64,000 bases of DNA. Origin: Intrasporangium_A sp039812505 (GTDB lineage: Bacteria > Actinomycetota > Actinomycetes > Actinomycetales > Dermatophilaceae). Shown here one piece after another: positions 45,754 to 54,364 of this stretch. How positions within the stretch are numbered: the stretch's first letter is position 1; the number at the start of each line of letters is the position of its first letter. A program made the translations under genes and the position numbers. Below the pieces are notes generated by a model. The model was not told the DNA's origin and did no database searches. It was given only the letters and a program-made list of their open reading frames with translations. The stretch lies in contig NZ_JBDIAQ010000004.1 in assembly GCF_039812505.1 (NCBI RefSeq), positions 10,865-74,864 of the forward strand, in the 5' to 3' direction.

Positions 45754-46554
45754 TCATCGGCGCGCGGCCAGCGCGTCGGCCAGCGCGCGGCGCATCGCGC
45801 CGACCGGCGCGGGATGCCCGGTCATGAGCCGGACCTGCTCGGCGGCCTGGTGCAGCAGCAGCTCGGTGCCCGCCACGACGGTCCAGCCCCGCTCGCGCGC
45901 CGCCTGCTGCAGGGCGGTGGCCCCGGAGCCGTAGACGACGTCGAGGACGGTCGCCGGGCTGTCCCCAAGACCGGTGAGCCCGGACAGCGACTCCGGCGGG
46001 ACGGTGCTGACGATCACGTCGGCGGCCACCCAGGTCCCCATCGGTGTCACCGCCACCTCGAGGCCGGCGGCGTCGGCATGTCGCAGCGTCTCGGGGCGGG
46101 GTCGCGCCCGGACCATGAAGACCACGCGACGCGCGCCGAGCCGCTCGGCCGCGGCGAGGGCGGAGCGTGCCGTCGCGCCCGAGCCGACCACGAGGATGCT
46201 CTCGACGTGCTCGAGGCCGGACTCCCGGAGCGACTCGACCATGCCCTGGACGTCGGTGTTGTGCGCGGTCCACCCCTGCAGTCCGTCTCGGACGAGCGTG
46301 TTGGCCGCGTCGGTCCGGCGGGCCTGCTCGCCCGCGTCGATGGCCGCGGCGAGCGCCGCCTCCTTCAGTGGCATCGTCAGGGACAGCCCCCGCCACGACC
46401 CGTCGAGCCCGTCCAGGGCAGCCGCGAAGCCGCCGACGTCCACCTCGCGGCGCTCGTAGGTCCAGTCCTCGAGCCCGAGGGCCGCATAGGCCGCCCGGTG
46501 CAGGACCGGGGACAGGGAGTGCTCGATCGGCGAGCCCCACACAGCGCACTTCAT
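45754..46554 (-). CDS. aroE: shikimate dehydrogenase
   Basis: 266 residues. Shikimate site SPIEHSLSPVLHRAAY and LTMPLKEAA (catalytic Lys), NADP loop VVGSGATARSALAA. Fourth shikimate step. Lies 13 bp after mltG and 22 bp before the prepilin peptidase gene. Confidence 0.95.
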   Translation of the reverse strand: MKCAVWGSPIEHSLSPVLHRAAYAALGLEDWTYERREVDVGGFAAALDGLDGSWRGLSLTMPLKEAALAAAIDAGEQARRTDAANTLVRDGLQGWTAHNTDVQGMVESLRESGLEHVESILVVGSGATARSALAAAERLGARRVVFMVRARPRPETLRHADAAGLEVAVTPMGTWVAADVIVSTVPPESLSGLTGLGDSPATVLDVVYGSGATALQQAARERGWTVVAGTELLLHQAAEQVRLMTGHPAPVGAMRRALADALAARR

Positions 46555-46567
46555 CGGTCCGGTCTCC

Positions 46568-47767
46568 TCAGCACGTGCCCTTGTTGGCCGCGCACCAGGC
46601 GTCGAGCAACACGACGTTCTTCTCGTGCTCGGCCAGGGTCACGGCGAACTTCGTCTCCCCCGTCTTCAGGTCGACGGTGACGAAGTAGAGCCAAGGGCCC
46701 GCGGCCGGGTGGACGGCGGCCTGGATGGCGCTCTCGCCGGGGTTGCCGATCGGGCCCGGCGGCAGGCCCTCGTGCACGTAGGTGTTGTACGGGCTCTTGT
46801 TCGCGCGGTCGGCCGGGCTCGTCCGGACCGCGTGCTTGCCGGTCGCGTAGTTGACCGTGGAGTCGAGCTGCAGCGGCATCTTCTTGGCGAGCCGGTTCTC
46901 GATCACGCGGGCCACCTTGGGCCGGTCCTCGGGGTGGCGGGCCTCGGCCTCGACCAGGCTGGCGACGATGACCACGTGCTCCATCTGCTTGTCCGTCACG
47001 CCGAGCGCGTCCAGCCGCTTGACCGACTGGGCGACCATCTGGGACAGCTGCGCCTTGGCGCTCGTGCCGGGGTCGAAGGCGTAGCTGGCCGGGAAGAGGT
47101 AGCCCTCGACGTTCCCCTTCGCCGCGGGTGGCAGGCCCAGCGCCGCGCCGTTCCTGGCCGCGGCGGCGTAGTCGGCGACGGGGATGCCGGTGTGCCTGGA
47201 CAGCTCGGCGTAGATCTCCTTGGCCCACAGCCCCTCGCGGATCGTCACCTCGGTGGTGATCCGGTTGCCCGGGTCGACGAGCACCGCGACCGCCTCGGCG
47301 GCGGACATCTGCCTGCGCAGCCGGTAGGTCCCCGGCTGGATGCCGGCGCTCTTCGGGTTGTCGGCGGCCGCCTCGATGTAGGCCTTGGTCGACTTGACCA
47401 CTCCGGCCTCGAGCAGCGCGGTGGCGATCGCGGCCCCGGTGTCGCCGTGCTCGATCACCACCCGCACCGACCCGCTGCCCGGTCCCGGGTAGTCGTTCGA
47501 CTCGAACATGCCGGACACGACCGGGCGCAGGTAGGTGTAGGCCACCGCGACGCCTCCGCCGATGAGCGCCAGGGCCAGGACGATCACCGCGATCCGTCGC
47601 AGCAGGGGCGGTTTGTGCGACCGGCCACTCCGGGCCCGGCCGTGGCGGCGCCCGGACCTGCCGGCCGCACGTCCGCCCGGTGGCGCCCCGTGCTGGGCCC
47701 CCCGGGTCGCGTCGTCGACCGGCTCGCCGTGCTCGCCGAAGATCGCGGAGTCGAGGTGCTCGTTCAT
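46568..47767 (-). CDS. mltG: endolytic murein transglycosylase MltG
   Basis: 399 residues. A basic cytoplasmic tail of about 55 residues, one membrane helix (about 57-80), a LysM-like segment and the YceG catalytic domain. The catalytic Glu lies in IVASLVEAEARHPEDR. It cuts nascent glycan strands and sets their length. ATG 47767 overlaps ruvX by 4 bp. Confidence 0.95.
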   Translation of the reverse strand: MNEHLDSAIFGEHGEPVDDATRGAQHGAPPGGRAAGRSGRRHGRARSGRSHKPPLLRRIAVIVLALALIGGGVAVAYTYLRPVVSGMFESNDYPGPGSGSVRVVIEHGDTGAAIATALLEAGVVKSTKAYIEAAADNPKSAGIQPGTYRLRRQMSAAEAVAVLVDPGNRITTEVTIREGLWAKEIYAELSRHTGIPVADYAAAARNGAALGLPPAAKGNVEGYLFPASYAFDPGTSAKAQLSQMVAQSVKRLDALGVTDKQMEHVVIVASLVEAEARHPEDRPKVARVIENRLAKKMPLQLDSTVNYATGKHAVRTSPADRANKSPYNTYVHEGLPPGPIGNPGESAIQAAVHPAAGPWLYFVTVDLKTGETKFAVTLAEHEKNVVLLDAWCAANKGTC

Positions 47768-48258
47768 CGACGTGCCGACCTCCTGCGTGGCTTGCGCCTC
47801 GACGAGACCATCTCGCCGGCCGGCTCACCGGACCGCGTCTCCGCGTCGAGCGCCGCCTGCAGGATCAGCACCGCCGCGGCCTGGTCGACGACGGCCCGCT
47901 GCCCCCTGCCCGGTACACCGCTGTCGCGTAGTCTGCGGTGCGCGTCGACCGTCGTCAAGCGCTCGTCGACGAGGCGCACCGGGACGGGGCGGACCCGCGC
48001 GGCGAGCCGAGCGGCATACTCCCGGGCGAGCCGGGCCGCGGTGCCCTCGGCGCCGGAGAGCAGCAGCGGCAGGCCGACGACGACCGCGACGGCGGCCCGC
48101 TCGGCGACCAGGTCGGCCAGCGCGGTGAGGTCCGTGCCCTGGTCGTCGTCGCGCGCGAGGGTCGTGACGGGCAGGGCGAAGCTCCCGGAGGGGTCCGACG
48201 CGGCGATCCCCACGCGGGCGCTGCCCACGTCGACGCCGATCCGGACCCCGGGACCCAT
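47764..48258 (-). CDS. ruvX: Holliday junction resolvase-like RuvX/YqgF
   Basis: 164 residues with an RNase H-like fold: GVDVGSARVGIA, the central VVGLPLLLSG and VDQAAAVLILQ motifs. It is involved in pre-16S rRNA 5'-end processing in bacteria. A basic tail (RRKPRRRSARR) closes the protein. 4 bp after alaS. Confidence 0.93.
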   Translation of the reverse strand: MGPGVRIGVDVGSARVGIAASDPSGSFALPVTTLARDDDQGTDLTALADLVAERAAVAVVVGLPLLLSGAEGTAARLAREYAARLAARVRPVPVRLVDERLTTVDAHRRLRDSGVPGRGQRAVVDQAAAVLILQAALDAETRSGEPAGEMVSSRRKPRRRSARR

Positions 48259-48262
48259 CGGG

Positions 48263-50968
48263 TCACGAGCTCCGGGCGCGCAGCTGGTCCTCGACCGCCC
48301 CGAGCGCCGCGGAGACCTGGCCGGGCTCGGACCCGCCGCCCTGGGCGATGTCGTCCTTGCCCCCGCCGCCCCCGCCGAGCCGCCGAGCTGCGGTCCGGAC
48401 GAACGCGCCCGCCTTGACCCCGGCCTCCCGGGCCCGCTCGTTGGTCGCGACGATGGCCAGCGGACGGCCCTTGCTGACGGCGGCCATGGAGACGAGCACC
48501 GGTCGGTCGTTGCCCAGGCGGTGGCGCACTTCGAGCACGAGGGCGCGCAGGTCGTCGGCGGACACGTCGTGGCCGGCGTCGTGGCTGACGAAGGTGACCC
48601 CGCCGATGTCCCGCGCGGTGGCCACCAGCCCCGGCGCCGCACCGAGCACCTGGGCCTGCCGCACGGCGGCGATCTGCTTCTCGGCGTCCTTGAGCCGGCC
48701 GAGCATCCCCGAGATCCGCTCGGGCAGCTCCTCCGGGCGGGCCTTGACCAGCTCGGCCAGCTGCCCGACGATGGCCGCCTCGCGGGCCAGGAAGGAGTAG
48801 GCGTCGCCACCGACGAGTGCCTCGACCCGGCGCACGCCCGAGCCGATCGAGGACTCGCCGAGCAGCTTGACGACACCCAGCTGACCGGAGCGCTGGGCAT
48901 GCGTGCCGCCGCACAGCTCGCGGGCCCAGTCACCGACCGAGACGACGCGCACCCGGCTGCCGTACTTCTCCCCGAACAGCGCCATCGCGCCGATGTCGTG
49001 GGCCTGCTGCTGCGACATGATCTCGGCGTGGACCGGCAGGTCCTCGAGCAGCAGCGCGTTGACCTTGGCCTCGACGTCGCGCAGGACGGTCGCCGGCACG
49101 GCGTGCTGGGCGTTGAAGTCGAAGCGGAACCGGCCGGGGGCGTTCTCCGAGCCCGCCTGGGTGGCGGTCTCACCGACCGCTTCGCGGATCGCCTTGTGCA
49201 CCATGTGCGTTGCGGTGTGGGCCCGCGAGATCGACCGGCGCCGCTCGATGTCCACCTTGGCGTGGGCGAGCACGCCCGGGGTCACCTCGCCGCTCACGAC
49301 GCGGGCCCGGTGGACGATCAACCCGGTGATCGGCCGCTGGACGTCACGCACGTCGATGACCGCGCCGTTCGCGAGCTCGACGAGCCCGCCGTCGGCGAGC
49401 TGCCCGCCACCCTCGGCGTAGAACGGGGTGCGGTCCAGGACCAGCTCGATCTCGTCGCCGGCCCCGGCCATCTCGACGGTCTCGCCGTCCCGGATGATCC
49501 CGGCGACGCGCCCCTCGGAGACGACCTCGTCGTAGCCGGTGAACTCGACGTCATGGCCGATGGCGTCGGCGACCCGGCGGTAGGCGTGGGTGTCGCCGTG
49601 GGCGGTCTTCTTCGCGCGGGCGTCGGCCTTGGCCCGGTCACGCTGCTCTGCCATGAGCCGGCGGAAGCCCGCCTCGTCGACCTCGACGCCCTGTTCGGCG
49701 GCCATCTCGAGGGTCAGGTCGATCGGGAAGCCGTAGGTGTCGTGCAGGGTGAAGGCCTGCTCGCCGGAGAGTCGCTGCGGCGCCTGCGGCCTCGCCTTGA
49801 TCCGGTCGACCGCCGTGTCCAGGATCGTGGTACCGGAGGCGAGAGTGCGGCGGAAGGCCTCCTCCTCGCCGTAGACGACCTGGCTGATCCGGTCGAAGTC
49901 GGTGCGCAGCTCCGGGTAGGACCGGCTCATCCGCTCCATGCTGACCGGCAGCAGCTGCGGCATCGTCGGCTCGTCGACGCCGAGCAGGACCATCGAGCGG
50001 ACGGCGCGCCGCAGCATCCGGCGCAGCACGTAGCCGCGGCCCTCGTTGCTGGGGGTCACGCCGTCGCCGACCAGCATCAGGCAGGTCCGGACGTGGTCGG
50101 CCACCACCCGCAGCCGCACGTCGTCGGGGTGGCTCTGCGCGGCGACGTGGCTCGGGTTGGCGCCGTAGGTCTTGCCGGCCAGCTCGGCGGCCCGGTCCAG
50201 CACGGGGAAGACCTCGTCGATCTCGTAGAGGTTGTCCACGCCCTGCAGGATGCTGGCCATCCGCTCGAGACCCATGCCGGTGTCGACGTTGCGGGCCGGC
50301 AGCGGGCCGGCGACGTCGAAGTCGTCCTTGGCCCGCACCGCCGACAGCTGGTACTGCATGAAGACGAGGTTCCAGACCTCCATGTAGCGGTCCTCGTCGA
50401 CGGCCGGGCCGCCCTCGCGGCCGTACTCGGGGCCGCGGTCGACGAAGATCTCGCTGCACGGGCCGCCCGGGCCCGGGATGCCCATGTGCCAGTAGTTGTC
50501 CTTCTTGCCGCGGCGCACGATGCGCTCGCGGGGGATCTCGCTCAGCTCGAGCCAGAGGCTGATCGCCTCCTCGTCGTCCTCGTAGACCGTGGCCCACAGG
50601 CGCTCGGGGTCCAGCCCGTAGCCGCCCTCCCGCTGCGAGGTGGTCAGCAGCTCCCAGGCGTAGGAGATCGCACCGTGCTTGAAGTAGTCGCCGAAGGAGA
50701 AGTTGCCGTTCATCTGGAAGAACGTGCCGTGGCGGCTGGTTCGGCCGACCTCGTCGAGGTCGGGGGTGCGCACGCACTTCTGCACCGAGGTGGCCCGCGG
50801 CCACCGGGGAGTCTCCTGGCCCACGAAGTAGGGCACGAACGGGACCATCCCGGCGGCCACGAAGAGCAGGTTGGGGTCGTCGAACGGCAGCGGGGCGCTT
50901 GGGACGACGGTGTGCCCCCGGCTCTCGAAGAACGAGAGCCAGCGGCGCCTGATCTCGGCGGTTTCCAT
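48263..50968 (-). CDS. alaS: alanyl-tRNA synthetase
   Basis: 901 residues. Class II catalytic core (about 1-460) with motif-2 region FFQMNGNFSFGDYFK, the editing domain with HTATHMVH and CGGTHAQ zinc/active-site residues, and a C-terminal C-Ala domain containing a Gly-rich RLGGGGGGKDD. ATG 50968 gives METAEIRRRWLSFFESRGH, standard. First gene of alaS-ruvX-mltG-aroE. Confidence 0.97.
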   Translation of the reverse strand: METAEIRRRWLSFFESRGHTVVPSAPLPFDDPNLLFVAAGMVPFVPYFVGQETPRWPRATSVQKCVRTPDLDEVGRTSRHGTFFQMNGNFSFGDYFKHGAISYAWELLTTSQREGGYGLDPERLWATVYEDDEEAISLWLELSEIPRERIVRRGKKDNYWHMGIPGPGGPCSEIFVDRGPEYGREGGPAVDEDRYMEVWNLVFMQYQLSAVRAKDDFDVAGPLPARNVDTGMGLERMASILQGVDNLYEIDEVFPVLDRAAELAGKTYGANPSHVAAQSHPDDVRLRVVADHVRTCLMLVGDGVTPSNEGRGYVLRRMLRRAVRSMVLLGVDEPTMPQLLPVSMERMSRSYPELRTDFDRISQVVYGEEEAFRRTLASGTTILDTAVDRIKARPQAPQRLSGEQAFTLHDTYGFPIDLTLEMAAEQGVEVDEAGFRRLMAEQRDRAKADARAKKTAHGDTHAYRRVADAIGHDVEFTGYDEVVSEGRVAGIIRDGETVEMAGAGDEIELVLDRTPFYAEGGGQLADGGLVELANGAVIDVRDVQRPITGLIVHRARVVSGEVTPGVLAHAKVDIERRRSISRAHTATHMVHKAIREAVGETATQAGSENAPGRFRFDFNAQHAVPATVLRDVEAKVNALLLEDLPVHAEIMSQQQAHDIGAMALFGEKYGSRVRVVSVGDWARELCGGTHAQRSGQLGVVKLLGESSIGSGVRRVEALVGGDAYSFLAREAAIVGQLAELVKARPEELPERISGMLGRLKDAEKQIAAVRQAQVLGAAPGLVATARDIGGVTFVSHDAGHDVSADDLRALVLEVRHRLGNDRPVLVSMAAVSKGRPLAIVATNERAREAGVKAGAFVRTAARRLGGGGGGKDDIAQGGGSEPGQVSAALGAVEDQLRARSS

Positions 50969-51027
50969 GCGATGGTGGTCCTTGCGTGTCGACGGCGGCC
51001 CGCGCCCGTCGCGCGTGGCGATGGTCA

Positions 51028-51033
51028 ACCCTA
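51028..51033 (-). promoter_or_regulatory. possible -10 box of alaS
   Basis: TAGGGT on the minus strand about 60 bp before the alaS ATG. No clear -35 box and no T-box-like structure. Confidence 0.35.
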
Positions 51034-51064
51034 GCCGACCTGCCGACCCGGCCATCCACGACAC

Positions 51065-51100
51065 GGTATGCCGCCCACTCGGCCGGCCCCGCGGCATACC
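51065..51100. terminator. hairpin after the opp operon
   Basis: 10-bp perfect stem GGTATGCCGC/GCGGCATACC with a 16-base loop, about 55 bp past the oppF stop and before alaS. Likely terminator, without T-run. Confidence 0.5.
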
Positions 51101-51153
51101 CACCGGCGTGGTGCGGGTGGCCGTGGTGCCCACCGTCGCCGGTGCCCGGTGCC

Positions 51154-52206
51154 TCAGGCCGGGGTCTCGACCTCCGCGAGGATGTCGGTGCGCACCTCCG
51201 GGAAGTGGCACGCCTGCAGGTGTACGCCCCGCTCCCGGCCGCCGGTGGGCCGCTGGTCGCTGGTCGACTGGACCAGCGGCGGCTCCTGGGTCGCGCAGAT
51301 CTCCTGGGCCTTCCAGCACCGGGTCCGGAAGCGGCACCCGCTCGGCGGGTCGATGGGGCTCGGCACGTCGCCGACCAGGCGGATCCGCTCCTTGGGGGCC
51401 ATCCCGCGGGCGACGTTGATGTCGGGCGCCGCCGAGAGCAGCGCCTGCGTGTAGGGGTGCTCGGCGCGTTCGTAGATCGCGCGCCGGTCGCCGTACTCGA
51501 CGATCTTGCCGAGGTACATGACCGCGACCTGGTCGCAGAAGTGCCGTACGACGCCCAGGTCGTGGGCCACGAAGATGAACGCGAGGCCGAGCTCGTCACG
51601 CAGCTTGGCCAGCAGGTTCATCACCTGGGCCTGGATCGACACGTCGAGCGCGGAGACCGGCTCGTCGGCGATGATCAGCTTCGGCTCGACCGCCAGGGCC
51701 CGGGCGATGCCGATGCGCTGCCGCTGCCCGCCGGAGAACTCCGACGGGTAGCGGTTGATGTGCTCCGGGTTGAGGCCGACCAGCTCGAGCAGCTCGCGGA
51801 CCCGCTGCTTCTCGCGACCCTGGTGCAGGCCGTGCACCTTCAGCGGCGTGGTCAGGATCGAGCCGATCGTGTGCCTGGGGTTCAGCGACGAGTAGGGGTC
51901 CTGGAAGATCATCTGGATGTCGCGGCGGATCTCGCGCAGCTGCGACTCCTTCAGGAAGGTGATGTCCCGGCCCTCGAACACGATCCGGCCCGAGGTGGGG
52001 GTGTCCAGGCGGGTCACCAGCCGCGAGGTCGTCGACTTGCCGCAGCCGGACTCGCCGACCAGCCCGAGGGTCTGGCCCTGTGAGACGCTGAAGCTCACCC
52101 CGTCGACGGCGCGGACGCTGGCCTTGACCATGCGCAGACCCTGCACCTCGCGGAACGGGAAGTGGCGCACCAGGTCGGTCACCTCGAGCAGCATCGGGTC
52201 AGCCAT
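51154..52206 (-). CDS. oligopeptide ABC transporter ATPase OppF type
   Basis: 350 residues. Walker A GESGCGKS, signature FSGGQRQRIGIARAL, Walker B LIIADEPVSALD, then the OppD/F C-terminal extension with a Cys cluster (CRFRTRC...C...C) that binds [4Fe-4S] in related proteins. Overlaps the OppD-type gene by 8 bp. Last gene of the importer operon. Confidence 0.93.
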   Translation of the reverse strand: MADPMLLEVTDLVRHFPFREVQGLRMVKASVRAVDGVSFSVSQGQTLGLVGESGCGKSTTSRLVTRLDTPTSGRIVFEGRDITFLKESQLREIRRDIQMIFQDPYSSLNPRHTIGSILTTPLKVHGLHQGREKQRVRELLELVGLNPEHINRYPSEFSGGQRQRIGIARALAVEPKLIIADEPVSALDVSIQAQVMNLLAKLRDELGLAFIFVAHDLGVVRHFCDQVAVMYLGKIVEYGDRRAIYERAEHPYTQALLSAAPDINVARGMAPKERIRLVGDVPSPIDPPSGCRFRTRCWKAQEICATQEPPLVQSTSDQRPTGGRERGVHLQACHFPEVRTDILAEVETPA

Positions 52207-53278
52207 GGTGGTGGGCCTCCTCGTCGGCGTGCAGGACTCCTACCGGGTCCTCCAGGTGGCACCGGATGACCCGGTTGGTCAGCCCCGGCGCGTCGCGCCA
52301 CTCGGGCACCTCCGTCCAGCACCGCTCACCGACCAGCTCCTTGAACGTGCACCGGGGGTGGAAGGAGCAGCCGGGGGGCAGGGCGAGCAGGCTGGGCGGG
52401 GCGCCCTGGATCGCCTTGAGCTCGGACTGCTCCTCGGTGGGCGAGGGCAGCGACTGGAGCAGGCCGTAGGTGTAGGGGTGCGACGGCTGGGCCAGGACCT
52501 CCTTGGCGGCGCCCTTCTCGACGGCCCGTCCGGCGTACATCACGACGATGTCGTCGGCGGTCTCGGCGACGACGGCCAGGTCGTGGGTGATCAGGATGAC
52601 CCCCGAGCCGAACTCCTTGCGCAGGTCGTTGATCAGGTCGAGGATCTGGGCCTGGACCGTGACGTCGAGCGCGGTCGTCGGCTCGTCGGCGATCAGCAGC
52701 TTCGGGTTGTTGACCAGGCCGAGGGCGATCATCGCCCGCTGGCGCATCCCGCCGGAGAACTCGTGCGGGTACTGCTTGGCCCGCCGCTGCGGGTTGGGGA
52801 TGCCGACCCGGTCGAGCATCTCGACCGCCCGCGCCCGGGCGACCGACTTGGCGACCTTGTGGTGGGTGCGGTAGGCCTCGGCGATCTGGTCGCCGATCTT
52901 GTAGAACGGGTGCAGCGAGCTCTGCGGGTCCTGGAAGACCATCGCGACCTGCTGGCTGCGGATCCGCTGGAAGGTCGACTGGGGGGCGCCGACGAGCTCC
53001 TCGCCGTCGAGCTTGATGCTGCCGGTGATGCGGGTGCGCTTCATGTTGTGCAGCCCGAGCACGGCCATGCTCGACACGGACTTGCCGGAGCCGGACTCGC
53101 CGACGATGGCCAGGGTGCGCCCGAGCCGGGCCTGGTAGCTCAGGTTCGACACGGCCCGCACCACCCCCTCCTCGGTCGGGAAGGCCACGGTCAGGTCCTT
53201 GATGTCCAGCACGACGTCGCCGGCGTGGTGCGCCTCCCCCGCGGCGTCGGGCAGCTGGTCGGCGATGGCGGCGCTCAC
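52199..53278 (-). CDS. oligopeptide ABC transporter ATPase OppD type
   Basis: 359 residues. Walker A GESGSGKS, signature FSGGMRQRAMIALGL, Walker B LLIADEPTTALD, and the C-terminal CSFHPRC cluster. GTG 53278 overlaps the OppB-type gene by 4 bp. Confidence 0.93.
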   Translation of the reverse strand: MSAAIADQLPDAAGEAHHAGDVVLDIKDLTVAFPTEEGVVRAVSNLSYQARLGRTLAIVGESGSGKSVSSMAVLGLHNMKRTRITGSIKLDGEELVGAPQSTFQRIRSQQVAMVFQDPQSSLHPFYKIGDQIAEAYRTHHKVAKSVARARAVEMLDRVGIPNPQRRAKQYPHEFSGGMRQRAMIALGLVNNPKLLIADEPTTALDVTVQAQILDLINDLRKEFGSGVILITHDLAVVAETADDIVVMYAGRAVEKGAAKEVLAQPSHPYTYGLLQSLPSPTEEQSELKAIQGAPPSLLALPPGCSFHPRCTFKELVGERCWTEVPEWRDAPGLTNRVIRCHLEDPVGVLHADEEAHHHG

Positions 53279-54261
53279 GAGAGCCTCACTCGGGGGTCGA
53301 CGAAGGAGTAGGCGATGTCGACGATGAGGTTCATCGTCACGACGATGGCGGCGGTCAGCAGGACCGTGCCGAGGATGATCGGCAGGTCGTCGCGCCCGAG
53401 GGCGTCGATGGAGAGCTTGCCGATGCCGTCGATCTCGAAGATCTTCTCGGTGACCAGCGTGCCGGACAGCAGCGCCGCGATGTCGAGGCCGAGGATCGTC
53501 ACGATCGGGCTGAGCGCGGCGCGCAGCGCGTGCTTGCCGACCACCTTGCGTTCGCTGATCCCCTTGGAGCGGGCGGTGCGCACGTAGTCCATCGAGAGAC
53601 TGTCGAGCATCGAGTTGCGCGTGTACCTCGTGTACCCGGTGGCGCTGACCAGGCCGAGGATCAGCCAGGGCGCGATGAGGCCCGGTAGGAAGGCGATCAC
53701 CCCGTTGGACATCGAGCCGGCCTGCGGGAAGATCGGGTAGAACCGGGTGGCGTAGAGGGCGAAGATCAGCGCCATGACGTAGTAGGGGATGGCGCCGAAG
53801 ACCTGCGAGCCGCCGATGAGGATGCGGTCCATGGCGGTGCCGCGGACCGTCGCGGCGAGCACCCCGATGGTGACGCCGACGACGGTCATGACCACGACGA
53901 CCCCGGCGGTCAGCAGCACCGTCGCCGGGAAGCGGGTGAAGATCTCCTCGGACACCGGTCGGTTGGTCAGGAACGACATGCCCAGGCACGGCGCGCTGCA
54001 GTGGATCGTGTCGCCCGCGAAGGGGATCTCCCGCCCGAGGAACAGGCCCTTGAAGTACTCGGCGAACTGCACGGCCAGCGGCCGGTCCAGCCCGAGGCTC
54101 TCGCGGATCTGGGCGAGCCGGGCGGGCGTGCACTTCGTATCGGGGCACATCGCCTGGGCCGGGTCGGCCGGGCCGGCGAAGAAGAGCAGGAACGCGGCGA
54201 CGAGAGTCGCCAGCAGGACGGTGAACGCAAGCCCGAGACGCCGCAGGAGGTACGTCAGCAC
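53275..54261 (-). CDS. oligopeptide ABC transporter permease OppB type
   Basis: 328 residues, six membrane segments, the large periplasmic loop after helix 1 and the EAA loop near ARSKGISERKVVGKHALRAA. GTG 54261 with GGAAGG 7 nt upstream is preferred over a longer frame reaching 54315. Pairs with the OppC-type permease. Confidence 0.92.
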   Translation of the reverse strand: MLTYLLRRLGLAFTVLLATLVAAFLLFFAGPADPAQAMCPDTKCTPARLAQIRESLGLDRPLAVQFAEYFKGLFLGREIPFAGDTIHCSAPCLGMSFLTNRPVSEEIFTRFPATVLLTAGVVVVMTVVGVTIGVLAATVRGTAMDRILIGGSQVFGAIPYYVMALIFALYATRFYPIFPQAGSMSNGVIAFLPGLIAPWLILGLVSATGYTRYTRNSMLDSLSMDYVRTARSKGISERKVVGKHALRAALSPIVTILGLDIAALLSGTLVTEKIFEIDGIGKLSIDALGRDDLPIILGTVLLTAAIVVTMNLIVDIAYSFVDPRVRLS

Positions 54262-54321
54262 GAGGGGGCCTTCCGGTGGTCGTGGCGGGTGGGACACGAA
54301 GGGGCCGTGCTCCACTCGGTC

Positions 54322-54352
54322 GGGCCGGCCGCCGCAAGGCGGGGGCCGGCCC
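54322..54352 (-). terminator. intercistronic hairpin between oppA and oppB
   Basis: 9-bp stem GGGCCGGCC/GGCCGGCCC with a 13-base loop, about 12 bp past the binding-protein stop. Probably attenuates read-through or protects the upstream mRNA, so the binding protein outnumbers the permease. Confidence 0.55.
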
Positions 54353-54364
54353 CTTTCCGATGGG

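Noticed and set aside
46625..51034. Plus-strand open frame of about 1470 codons opposite alaS, ruvX and mltG
   Set aside because: It is the antisense shadow of conserved genes in high-GC DNA; its translation is Arg/Gly/Val/Asp-rich with no recognisable domain. The same holds for long plus-strand frames at 284-2443, 14624-17506 and 60283-63018.
50969..51153. T-box or other tRNA-sensing leader before alaS
   Set aside because: No specifier loop or T-box sequence is visible; the main structure is a simple hairpin belonging to the opp operon end.
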